Of a DNA stretch of 64,000 nucleotides, positions 7,548 through 14,710 are shown in pieces. Source of the DNA: Actinomycetes bacterium (GTDB lineage Bacteria; Actinomycetota; Thermoleophilia; RBG-16-64-13); the NCBI GenBank assembly GCA_024637035.1, contig JAGXFW010000015.1:62001-126000 (forward strand), in the 5' to 3' direction. Within the stretch, counting starts at the first letter, position 1. The number at the start of each line of letters is the position of its first letter. The notes under the pieces are model-generated. The model searched no databases. It was not told the origin of the DNA and saw only the letters and a list, made by a program, of their open reading frames with translations. The position numbers and the translations under genes are program-made.

Positions 7548-7874
7548 CTACAGGACCCCCAATACCTTGAACTCATTGACGATCCACGCGAACGACAGAG
7601 CCGCGGGCGACTTCACCGTATCGCCCACCAACACGAGCGGGACACCGCGGCCGAGTTCCACCGCCTCGGCCAAGGCGGGATACTCATTCAGGGCGGGGCT
7701 ATCGATATCGATGTAGCCCACACTCACGTGCTCGCCGTAGTCTTGCTGCAGGTAGCGGTTGATGTAGCCGACCGTCTCTTCCAGAGACAGAGGGGGCGCT
7801 CAGCCACCTCCGCGGCACGCATCGAACATGCGCGAGCCTGCGACGACCATCTCACCAGTCTTGACTGTACTCAT
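7548..7874 (-). CDS. YuzD-like thioredoxin-fold selenoprotein (UGA at 7800-7802)
   Basis: 108 aa when the in-frame UGA is read as Sec25. The frame is otherwise open from an ATG with a good GGAGGT site, 20 bases after trxA, to a TAG 2 bases before the zinc-ribbon gene, so it fills the operon slot exactly. The site reads ACRGGGU. Downstream, GYIDIDSP and VPLVLVGD match my memory of the YIDI and PLVLV blocks of Bacillus YuzD (DUF1462, thioredoxin fold), and the spacing from U to the first helix matches YuzD's second Cys. A hairpin follows the UGA. A thiol/selenol oxidoreductase working with the adjacent thioredoxin is likely. The alternative is a pseudogene with one stop, which the intact remainder argues against. 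Confidence 0.8.
7772..7802 (-). promoter_or_regulatory. SECIS-like hairpin of the YuzD-like selenoprotein
   Basis: On the coding strand CTGTCTCT (7783-7790) pairs with AGAGACGG (7772-7779) through seven Watson-Crick pairs and one G-U, closing a GGA loop. The loop starts 17 bases after the UGA, the same distance as in the hydrogenase gene. Confidence 0.62.
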
Positions 7875-7894
7875 AGTGCTGACCTCCTCGGACC

Positions 7895-8221
7895 TCAAGC
7901 GAGGCCGAACTCGCGCTCGTAGTCCTTCTGGCTACGCGCGCCGATAAGCTGCTGCTTGACCTTCCCACCTTCGAACAGGATCACGGTCGGGATGCTCATG
8001 ATGCCGAACTTGGCGGCGAGCTCCTGGTTCTCGTCAACGTTGACCTTGACGACTTTCGCCTTGCCTTCGTGTTCAGCGGCGAGTTTCTCGAGCACCGGCC
8101 CGACCATCTTGCACGGTCCGCACCAGGGAGCCCAGAAGTCGACTATCACCGAGCCGCCGGCCGCCAGTACAGCGGCGTCGAACGATTCAGCATTCAGATC
8201 CTCGACGATATCACTGCCCAT
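7895..8221 (-). CDS. trxA: Thioredoxin
   Basis: 108 aa, the usual length. Classical active site WAPWCGPCKM and cis-Pro segment MSIPTVILF. It reduces protein disulfides in the cytoplasm. The ATG at 8221 has an AAGGAGAGG site; longer readings upstream run through promoter DNA. It is the first gene of a tight cluster with the YuzD-like selenoprotein and the FmdB zinc ribbon, which may be its partners. A CsoR-like inverted repeat lies about 135 bases upstream. Confidence 0.97.
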   Translation of the reverse strand: MGSDIVEDLNAESFDAAVLAAGGSVIVDFWAPWCGPCKMVGPVLEKLAAEHEGKAKVVKVNVDENQELAAKFGIMSIPTVILFEGGKVKQQLIGARSQKDYEREFGLA

Positions 8222-8355
8222 GTCTCTTGCCTCTCCTTCTCTCGTTGCGTCCGGACGACCCTCCCCTGCTGAACGCCACGATACGAAGGTGGCCACAGGC
8301 GACACGTTGCCCGACATCTCGAACCTCGCCCGCGAACGGGACGTCCGGCCCGACG

Positions 8356-8372
8356 TATACCCAGAGGGGTAT
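8356..8372. promoter_or_regulatory. CsoR-family-like operator upstream of trxA
   Basis: ATACCC-AGAG-GGGTAT (8357-8362, 8367-8372) is a perfect 6-bp inverted repeat of the A/T-flanked G-tract type bound by CsoR/CstR/RcnR repressors. On the minus strand it lies between a TTGCTA and a TATACG that could be -35 and -10 boxes, although 15 bases is a short spacer. A csoR gene is 1.3 kb away. Control by copper or by persulfide is inferred. Confidence 0.5.
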
Positions 8373-8521
8373 TTTAGCAAGCGGGCCGATCACACACAAG
8401 GGAACCCGACAACCCGATGGTGCCCCCGAGGTGACACCCTCAGTCTACCCCCGTTCCGGGCGACCATAACAGACGGGGCGAGTCGTGTGTCGCGGCGCGC
8501 AGTCCGACAGCCAGGGTTCGG

Positions 8522-8536
8522 TATACTGCCGGCGTG
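8522..8536 (+). promoter_or_regulatory. Promoter -10 box, probable leaderless start
   Basis: TATACT at 8522-8527 ends six bases before the GTG start at 8534, and no ribosome site fits between. Transcription would begin at or next to the start codon, giving a leaderless mRNA. Confidence 0.5.
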
Positions 8537-9220
8537 ATCACCGAGCCCACGCCATCCGCACTGCAAGGACGCACCCCCGCTTCCGAACCGTCCCTCCATG
8601 CCACGAGCACGGCCCACTCGGGAGTCATCGGCGTGTGGCGGAGCCTCTCTCATCTGGTGGTCCGCACTCCGTGGATGGTTTGGACGCTCGTTGCGATCAA
8701 CCTGCTCAGTGCGGTCGCAGGCTACATCTATTGGTACGGGTCGGACATCCTGGCCGCGCCGATCTACCTGTGGCCCTTCGTGCCCGACAGTCCGTTCTCG
8801 GCGACCCTCTGGGCGCTCGCCCTCCTCGCCTTCCACTACCGCAGGCGCTGGGAGTTCCTCGGGCTCATGGCGGTCACGGGATGTATCAAGTACGGGTTGT
8901 GGACGGATTGGGTGTGGTTCACCAATGCGCTCTCAGGTGGACACTACTCGGTCCAAGCCATCGTCCTCAGCGCGAATCACTTCGCCATGGTGGCCGAAGG
9001 ACTCCTGCTGGTGCCCCTCCTGCGCCCACGGCTGCGCCACGTACTGTTCGTGGCGGCGTGGTACGGCTTCAACGACCTCATGGACTACGGGTTCGGCAGC
9101 CACCCGCGCGTGCCGAATCCCGAGGACATCGGGCTCATCACCGCATTCGCGATCGGTTCGACGGTAGCCTTGGTGCTGTGGTGGTCCGTTCGCGCCTATC
9201 GTTCGCGCCTATCGCGGTAG
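8534..9220 (+). CDS. DUF1405 (YpjA-like) integral membrane protein
   Basis: 228 aa. About seven hydrophobic segments follow a polar 40-residue N-terminus. The length, the opening TPWMVWTLVAINLLSAVAGY and the block CIKYGLWTDWVWF match the DUF1405 family, whose function is not known. It starts with GTG, probably from a leaderless transcript, and is divergent from the trxA operon. Its last codons contain a tandem 13-bp duplication (GTTCGCGCCTATC twice), so the very end of the protein has been rewritten by slippage. Confidence 0.85.
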   Translation: MITEPTPSALQGRTPASEPSLHATSTAHSGVIGVWRSLSHLVVRTPWMVWTLVAINLLSAVAGYIYWYGSDILAAPIYLWPFVPDSPFSATLWALALLAFHYRRRWEFLGLMAVTGCIKYGLWTDWVWFTNALSGGHYSVQAIVLSANHFAMVAEGLLLVPLLRPRLRHVLFVAAWYGFNDLMDYGFGSHPRVPNPEDIGLITAFAIGSTVALVLWWSVRAYRSRLSR

Positions 9221-9301
9221 AACGGCATTCGCGCTTGTCGGGGTAGGACGGCGGCATCACGACGACCCTCGCCGCATGAACCCGGGTGACCCCTTCAGAC
9301 A

Positions 9302-9511
9302 TCACTCTGCGACGGGGTAGCCTTCCTCGTCAAGGCGCGCAAGAACCTCAGACTCCGAACTGACAGACTCGTCGAAATCGACGTCCACTGATTTCTTGCC
9401 GATGTCCACAAGCACTCGCGAGACGCCTTCCATCTGGCCGAGGGCTCCCTCTATCGCGCGCTTGCAGTGCTCACAACTGACGTCGGGGACTGAATAGGTC
9501 TTCGCAGTCAT
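9302..9511 (-). CDS. copZ: Heavy-metal-associated domain protein, CopZ-like copper chaperone
   Basis: 69 aa, a single HMA domain. The metal site is DVSCEHCKRA (GMxCxxC-type, with Asp-Val-Ser for Gly-Met-Thr), and the protein ends EEGYPVAE as is typical. It binds Cu(I) in the cytoplasm and hands it to an exporter or regulator. The ATG has a GGAGAGG site. It is divergent from csoR across a 205-bp region, as expected for a copper-controlled pair. No CopA ATPase is in the window. Confidence 0.9.
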   Translation of the reverse strand: MTAKTYSVPDVSCEHCKRAIEGALGQMEGVSRVLVDIGKKSVDVDFDESVSSESEVLARLDEEGYPVAE

Positions 9512-9586
9512 ACGTGAACCTCTCCTCGAACCGGTGTTAGGGCAGGAACAGAGCCGACCGCGCTTTCGTCAGCGGGGCTCGATGTT

Positions 9587-9615
9587 GTATAGTACCCTAT
9601 ACCCCCCGGCCCTAT
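9587..9615. promoter_or_regulatory. Candidate CsoR operator/promoter between copZ and csoR
   Basis: GTATAG-TACC-CTATAC (9587-9602) is a perfect inverted repeat, overlapped by the C-tract ATACCCCCC (9599-9607). This fits the A/T-flanked G/C-tract sites of CsoR-family repressors, and the TATA-like boxes suggest that it overlaps promoter elements of one or both genes. Confidence 0.5.
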
Positions 9616-9716
9616 GCGGCGCACGGTGAAAGGGACGGGGTCGGGCATGCGCCCACGGTATTAGGACACGCCCACACGCGCGGTCGGCCCACCCTGAAGC
9701 GGGAAGAGAGCGGGAC

Positions 9717-10028
9717 ATGGCATCCTACATCGACGACAAGCCGAAGTTACTGGCACGCCTACGGCGCATCGAAGGCCAGGTGCGCGGGCTCCAGAGGATG
9801 ATCGACGAGGAGAAGTACTGCGTCGACGTGCTCACGCAGGTCTCGTCTGTCATGGCCGCGCTGCAGGGAGTCGGACTGATCGTTCTGGAGGATCACGTCC
9901 AGGGATGCGTGAGAGGCGCGATCACCAAGGGCGAGAACGCGGACGAGGCGGTCGCCGAACTGATCGAAGTCCTCCAGCGTTTCGTCAAGACAGGACCGGT
10001 CGCGCGGCACGAGATAGAACAAGCCTGA
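9717..10028 (+). CDS. csoR: Copper-sensing repressor CsoR
   Basis: 103 aa, all-helical CsoR/RcnR family (DUF156). The Cu(I) ligand set is complete: Cys35 (KYCVDV), then His60 and Cys64 (DHVQGCV), equivalent to the Cys-His-Cys site of Mycobacterium CsoR. Persulfide-sensing CstR lacks the His, so copper is the likelier signal. It opens with the helix LLARLRRIEGQVRGL. It has a ribosome site at GGGAAGAGAG. Likely targets are its own promoter with copZ and perhaps the trxA operon. Confidence 0.93.
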   Translation: MASYIDDKPKLLARLRRIEGQVRGLQRMIDEEKYCVDVLTQVSSVMAALQGVGLIVLEDHVQGCVRGAITKGENADEAVAELIEVLQRFVKTGPVARHEIEQA

Positions 10029-10050
10029 CGAAGCGAGTAGTCCCGACACG

Positions 10051-10066
10051 GGCCCGGCCACGGGCC
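10051..10066. terminator. Hairpin between convergent csoR and dtxR-family genes
   Basis: GGCCCG-GCCA-CGGGCC forms a 6-bp perfect stem in the 88-base gap between two converging genes. There is no T-tract, so the terminator role is tentative. Confidence 0.35.
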
Positions 10067-10116
10067 TGCGCGACGAGAGGCGCCCCGGTGGGGAGCGGCG
10101 CCCCCGCGCAACGAGA

Positions 10117-10809
10117 CTAGCCCTCGGTGGGCTCGTCCACTCGGTCCCCGTTGTCGGCGGGCTCGGTGACCCTCACGAGAAGACGCTCCGCCGCCGCCAA
10201 CCCCACAGAAACACGGACCCCTCCTACCATGGTCTCCACAGGGCCCTCTAGGGGAGCGTAGCCCAGCACGTCGATCTCGGCCCCGGGGGTCAAGCCGAGG
10301 CCCTCCACGTAGACGAGGAGCTCCTCGTCTTCGGCTTCGACACACTTGAGCACGGCCCGAGACCCCACGGGCGTGTCGCTGAGGCGCACGAGAACGTCTC
10401 CTTCTTCGCCCATGCCCGGGATCGGGTTGCCGTGAGGACACGTGGAGGGGTAGTCGAGCACCTGGGCCAGCCTCGCCTCGACCGCGGGAGAGATCACGTG
10501 CTCGAACTTACACGCCTCCTCATGCGCTTGAGACCACGGCATCCCAAGGATGTCGGTGAGTAGGCGCTCGGAGAGCCGATGGCGCCTGATGAGCACCTCG
10601 GCGGCTTCCCGCCCTGAGTCGGTGAGCACGATCTCCTTGTCCGGCTCGGTGACGACGAGTCCAGCCTTGCGCAGGCGGCGCAACATCTCGGTGACCGTGG
10701 GAGCGGACACGCCAAGATCTTCAGCCAGCCTCGCGGCGATCACCCTGCCACCGCGGAGGTTGAGCTTGTAGATGGACTCGAGGTACTCCTCGATGGCCTG
10801 GGTGGGCAC
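10117..10809 (-). CDS. DtxR/MntR-family metal-dependent transcriptional regulator
   Basis: 230 aa. The N-terminal winged helix-turn-helix (IEEYLESIYKLN ... VSAPTVTEMLRRLRKAGLV) is followed by the metal-binding and dimerisation domain with the HRLSERLL and HEEACKFEH blocks and CPHGNPIPG, then a C-terminal SH3/FeoA-like domain (about 150-220). These proteins repress or activate iron or manganese genes according to metal load. Which metal cannot be said from sequence alone. The GTG start has GGAGGAAG upstream. Confidence 0.9.
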   Translation of the reverse strand: MPTQAIEEYLESIYKLNLRGGRVIAARLAEDLGVSAPTVTEMLRRLRKAGLVVTEPDKEIVLTDSGREAAEVLIRRHRLSERLLTDILGMPWSQAHEEACKFEHVISPAVEARLAQVLDYPSTCPHGNPIPGMGEEGDVLVRLSDTPVGSRAVLKCVEAEDEELLVYVEGLGLTPGAEIDVLGYAPLEGPVETMVGGVRVSVGLAAAERLLVRVTEPADNGDRVDEPTEG

Positions 10810-11102
10810 GAGTCGACTTCCTCCTCCGGTAGCGGCCCACGCCGGTGAAGCGTGGGGGCATACGACTCCGACGGTCCACCGAAGTATATCAGCGGCATAT
10901 CCGCCGCAGCGGCCGATAGACGTCGGGGCACGCTATTGGCGGCGGCACGGAGGCCTCGGTGACATACCGGGGCCAACAGCCTGCACGTGTCGTGCGAACT
11001 TCCACTCAAGGTCGCCTCGTTCTCACCCGATAGAACGTGCAATCGGAGCGCCGTCACCCGGCGTGGGCTCGGAACAAGACGAAGACACCGATAGGGGGGC
11101 TC
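10810..11102. other. Intergenic region between divergent dtxR-family and small membrane protein genes
   Basis: 293 bases without a convincing gene. It must hold the promoters of both neighbours. An A/T-rich patch near 10882-10892 (GAAGTATATCA) is the most promoter-like part, but no operator can be named. Confidence 0.3.
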
Positions 11103-11237
11103 ATGAGAGCGAGGAACCATCATCCCGTTGTCGCGACGCAGGTCGCCGTGCCAAGACCTTTTGGTTTCGTGATGTTGGGCGTCACCGTGACCGCCGTCGT
11201 GCTGCTCGTGCTCGCGATGTGGTACTTCGCCATCTGA
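11103..11237 (+). CDS. Small single-pass membrane protein
   Basis: 44 aa. ATG preceded by the purine-rich AGGGGGG. A basic N-terminus (MRARNHHP) is followed by one hydrophobic helix, FGFVMLGVTVTAVVLLVLAM, ending WYFAI. Two terminator hairpins follow. No family recognised. Ribosome site, one clean helix and a following terminator support a real gene; the topology is probably N-in. Confidence 0.6.
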   Translation: MRARNHHPVVATQVAVPRPFGFVMLGVTVTAVVLLVLAMWYFAI

Positions 11238-11247
11238 CGACCTGCGT

Positions 11248-11315
11248 CCGTGCGCGGCTCCCACGGCCGCGCACGGAACGACTCTCTTGGAGGGCGGCCC
11301 CGCGGGGCCGCCCTC
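11248..11315 (+). terminator. Double hairpin terminator
   Basis: The first hairpin has an 11-bp stem (11248-11258 with 11266-11276). The second is a perfect 12-bp GC stem (11290-11301 with 11304-11315) followed by TTT. Together they separate the small membrane protein gene from the UPF0182 gene. Confidence 0.75.
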
Positions 11316-11488
11316 TTTCGTGAACGACCACGATCACCAGATCGGCGCCGACAGGGTAGACTAGGAGGCACGTAGCCGCCCGCACGTGGCGGCCCCGCGC
11401 GACCAACCGCGGTCCACTCGAACGTTCCAAGGAGGCCATCATAGCCCCGACAGGCGGTTTCGACGACAGACCCTCCAACGGCCCCAAG

Positions 11489-14410
11489 GTGCCCAAGACC
11501 GGCTCCCCTCTGCTCGACATGCTTCTGGGCTGGGTGAGCGCGCGAGCCCAAGGCTCGGGCGGAAACGCCGCAGGAGGAAGCGGCAAGAAGACCGGCGGCG
11601 GCGGACCAAGACGCAGACTGCCGATGGTACTCGCCTTCGCCGTGCCTGCCCTCTTCTTGGTCGTGATCCTCACGGCGAACTTCTACACCGAGCTTCTCTG
11701 GTACCGCGAAGTCGCGTTCGAGGGAGTGTTCTATACCCGCATCTGGGCGCGCCTCGGTCTGGGGGCCATCGGATGGATCGCGTTCGTGGCGATCTTCTTC
11801 TCGAACCTCTACCTTGCCCGCCGGCTCTCGCCGCGCATCCGTCTATCCGGCGTACAGGGACGGGACGACGTCCTGGAACTCGTCCCAACGCGGGACCGTT
11901 CGGTGACCAAAGTGATCCTCGCTGTCTCCCTGGCGCTCGGCTTCTTCTTCGCCGTGGGAGCCAGCGGCCTGTGGCAAGAGGTCCTCATGTTCATCAACCG
12001 GGCACCCTTCGGCTACGCAGACCCGGTGTTCGGAAGAGACGCCTCGTTCTTCGTCTTCACCCTGCCCCTCCTTGAGCGCGCGGTCTCATTCCTGAGCTTC
12101 GCCCTCTTCCTCACGCTCGCCGGCACCATCGGCGTCTACGTGTTCGATCGGGCCGTCGTGGCCGACGAGAAGCGAGGCTTCAGTCTCGCGCCGCACGTCA
12201 AGGGACACCTCTCGTCGCTGGCGGCGGTAGCCCTGCTCCTCAAGGCGGCGGACTACGCTCTGTCGGGGTGGGAGCTGGTCCTCTCCCCGCGCGGCGTGGT
12301 GTTCGGTGCCAGCTACACCGATGTGACCGCAGAGTTGCCGGTACTCAGGATCCTGGCGGTCGTCTCGGTGATCGCGGCGGCGATCCTCCTGGTGAACATC
12401 CACTATCGAGGCTGGAGACTCCCCATCGCGGCGGTCGGGCTACTGGTCGCGGTATGGTTGCTCGCGGGCCAGGTGTATCCGGCGGTGATCCAGCAGTGGC
12501 GCGTGTCTCCGAACGAGCTCGAGGCCGAGGCCCCCTACATAGAGCAGAACATCAAGGCCACCAGGTGGGCATTCGATCTGGACGGCGTCGCGACCCTTCC
12601 CTTCCCGGCGCAGCAGCAGCTGACGATGGCGGACATCGAGAACAACTCCAACACCATCGACAACATCCGTCTCTGGGATCCGAGGCCGCTCCTCGACGCC
12701 TACAAGCAGCTCCAGGGACTGCGCCCCTACTACGGGTTCCGAGACGTGGACATCGACAGATACGTGGTGGATGGCGCGCTACGGCAGGTCACTCTGGCGG
12801 CGCGCGAGTTCGAGGTGACCAAGCTCGACGCTCGCGCTCGCACCTGGGTGAACGAGCATCTCACCTACACGCACGGCTACGGTGCGGTGGTGAGCCGGGT
12901 GAACGGAGCCACCCGCGAGGGGCTGCCAGACTTCTTCGTGCAGGACATCCCACCACAGAGCACGTACCCGGAACTCACCATATCGAGAGCGGGCATCTAC
13001 TACGGTGAGGCCGGCAACGATTACGTGCTCGTGGGGACGACGGCCAAGGAATTCGACTACGGACGCGGCGGCGACAACGTGTTCAGCGAGTACGACGGCA
13101 AGGGCGGCGTGGGCGTGGGCACGTTCTGGCGTCGCGCGGCCTTCAGCATACGCATGGGTACGTTGAAACTCCTGCTCAGCGAGCAGTTCACCCCGGAATC
13201 GAAGATCTTGTTCAAGCGCACCATCACCGAGCGGGTGCGCGCGGTCGCCCCGTTCTTGGGCTTCGATCGCGACCCATACATGGTTATCAGAGACGACGGG
13301 ACGCTGGTTTGGATCTGGGATGCGTATACGTCTACCGACCGGTTCCCCTACTCCCAGCCTCACGGCTCGCTGAACTACCTGCGGAACTCGGTAAAGGTCG
13401 TTGTGGACGCCTTCGACGGCACGGTGACCTTCTACCAGATCGATCCCGACGACGCGATCGCGAAGACCCTGGGCCGGGTATACCCTGACCTCTTCACCCC
13501 CGGCGACCAGATGCCCGAAGATCTGCAAAGGCACCTGCGCTATCCAGAGGACCTCTTCACCATCCAGACCGCGGTGTTGAGCGTCTACCACATGCAGGAC
13601 CCGCAGGTGTTCTACAACAAGGAAGACGTATGGATGATCCCCACGGAGCTCTATGCGAGCGAGCAGATCTCCATGGTGCCGTACTACGTGATCATGGCGC
13701 TCCCCGGCGAAGAGAAGGAGGAGTTCCTTCTGCTGCAACCGTTCACCCCGGCGAACAAAGAGAACATGATCTCCTGGGTGGCCGCGAGGATGGACGGCGA
13801 CGCGTACGGAGACCTCGTGGTCTTCGAGTTCCCCAAAGACAGGATCTTCTACGGACCGGCGCAGATCGAGAAACGCATCTCGAACGACCCGCGCATCTCG
13901 GAACAACTCACCCTGTGGGATCAGGCGGGCAGCCAGGTGATCAGGGGCAACCTGCTCGTGGTTCCCGTGGAGGACTCGCTCCTCTACGTTGAGCCATTGT
14001 ACCTGCAGGCGTCGGGCGACAACCCGATCCCCGAACTCACTCGTGTGATCGTGAGCTACGAGAACCGCGTGGTGATGAACGAGACCCTGGCCGGTGGTCT
14101 GGCCGAGCTCTTCGGAGGCACAAGCGGCTCGAGCACCACCACGCCCGCCACCGGAGGCACCACCACGACAACGCTGCCCGGGGGGACCACGACCACGACG
14201 GCGCCGCCGGCGACCGGCACCACCACGACCACCATCCCAGGAACGGCCCTGCCCACCGACCCGGCCGAACTCGCGGCTCTTGCGCAGCAGTACTACGAGG
14301 CCGCCCTCGCCGCCCAACGCGGCGGAGACTGGGCCGAGTACGGGCGCATGATCACGGAACTGGGCCGAGTGCTCAATGCCCTCGAGAGCACCGCGAGCAC
14401 GCCCCAGTAG
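11489..14410 (+). CDS. UPF0182 family large membrane protein
   Basis: 973 aa from the GTG given here. About seven membrane helices in the first 320 residues (for example PMVLAFAVPALFLVVILTA) precede a large domain presumed external, the COG1615/UPF0182 layout. The C-terminus has a Thr-rich linker (TTTPATGGTTTTTLPGG and similar) and a helical tail. Function unknown; the family is typical of Actinobacteria and Cyanobacteria. The GTG lacks a ribosome site, whereas a perfect AAGGAGG (11429-11435) sits five bases before an in-frame ATA at 11441. The real protein may begin there, 16 residues longer. Confidence 0.9.
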   Translation: MPKTGSPLLDMLLGWVSARAQGSGGNAAGGSGKKTGGGGPRRRLPMVLAFAVPALFLVVILTANFYTELLWYREVAFEGVFYTRIWARLGLGAIGWIAFVAIFFSNLYLARRLSPRIRLSGVQGRDDVLELVPTRDRSVTKVILAVSLALGFFFAVGASGLWQEVLMFINRAPFGYADPVFGRDASFFVFTLPLLERAVSFLSFALFLTLAGTIGVYVFDRAVVADEKRGFSLAPHVKGHLSSLAAVALLLKAADYALSGWELVLSPRGVVFGASYTDVTAELPVLRILAVVSVIAAAILLVNIHYRGWRLPIAAVGLLVAVWLLAGQVYPAVIQQWRVSPNELEAEAPYIEQNIKATRWAFDLDGVATLPFPAQQQLTMADIENNSNTIDNIRLWDPRPLLDAYKQLQGLRPYYGFRDVDIDRYVVDGALRQVTLAAREFEVTKLDARARTWVNEHLTYTHGYGAVVSRVNGATREGLPDFFVQDIPPQSTYPELTISRAGIYYGEAGNDYVLVGTTAKEFDYGRGGDNVFSEYDGKGGVGVGTFWRRAAFSIRMGTLKLLLSEQFTPESKILFKRTITERVRAVAPFLGFDRDPYMVIRDDGTLVWIWDAYTSTDRFPYSQPHGSLNYLRNSVKVVVDAFDGTVTFYQIDPDDAIAKTLGRVYPDLFTPGDQMPEDLQRHLRYPEDLFTIQTAVLSVYHMQDPQVFYNKEDVWMIPTELYASEQISMVPYYVIMALPGEEKEEFLLLQPFTPANKENMISWVAARMDGDAYGDLVVFEFPKDRIFYGPAQIEKRISNDPRISEQLTLWDQAGSQVIRGNLLVVPVEDSLLYVEPLYLQASGDNPIPELTRVIVSYENRVVMNETLAGGLAELFGGTSGSSTTTPATGGTTTTTLPGGTTTTTAPPATGTTTTTIPGTALPTDPAELAALAQQYYEAALAAQRGGDWAEYGRMITELGRVLNALESTASTPQ

Positions 14411-14430
14411 GACCGGGAACCTCATGAGAC

Positions 14431-14460
14431 GACGAAGGCGCCCCCTCGGGCGCCTTCGTC
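14431..14460 (+). terminator. Terminator after the UPF0182 gene
   Basis: A perfect 13-bp stem (14431-14443 with 14448-14460) with a 4-base loop starts 20 bases after the stop codon. There is no T-tract; a half copy of the fold-back repeat follows. Confidence 0.65.
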
Positions 14461-14478
14461 ACACGCAACTTCAACTCG

Positions 14479-14547
14479 AGGACGCCGTATCGCGCTTGCC
14501 CAGTGGGTTCTGTGGGCCAAGGCTTCGCTTTTCACCGGCCTTCCAGA
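14479..14547. repeat. Fold-back dispersed repeat, partial copy (right half)
   Basis: The segment from GAGGACGCCGTATCGCGC to CGGCCTTCCAG matches the right half of the complete element just downstream, with several substitutions. It looks like the decayed remainder of a tandem or nested insertion. Confidence 0.7.
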
Positions 14548-14710
14548 GGTTGCTGAGAAGTGACGCCGCGCCGTCAGGGCGCGATGGGCGCGTGCGAGAC
14601 AAGGAGGCAGGAAGCGCCCGTAGCCGCCGCTACGGGCGCGACCGAGGACGCCGTATCGCGCCGCTCAGTGCGTTCTGGGGGCCAAGGCTTCGCTTCTCGG
14701 CGGCCTTCTA
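14548..14710. repeat. Fold-back dispersed repeat, copy 2 (diverged arms)
   Basis: The core matches copies 1 and 3. The central hairpin is a perfect 11-bp stem, GCGCCCGTAGC/GCTACGGGCGC, where the other copies have a mismatch or wobble. The outer arms differ from the other copies (TTGCTGAGAAG against CTTCTCGGCGG) but still pair, with three G-U pairs if read as RNA. The TAG stop of the molybdopterin-type subunit (14708-14710) lies at its right edge. It sits between convergent genes. Confidence 0.8.

Noticed and set aside
12779-14425. 548-codon open frame on the minus strand
   Set aside because: Lies fully opposite UPF0182; composition is typical of GC-rich antisense frames (Arg, Gly, His, Val) and no domain is visible.
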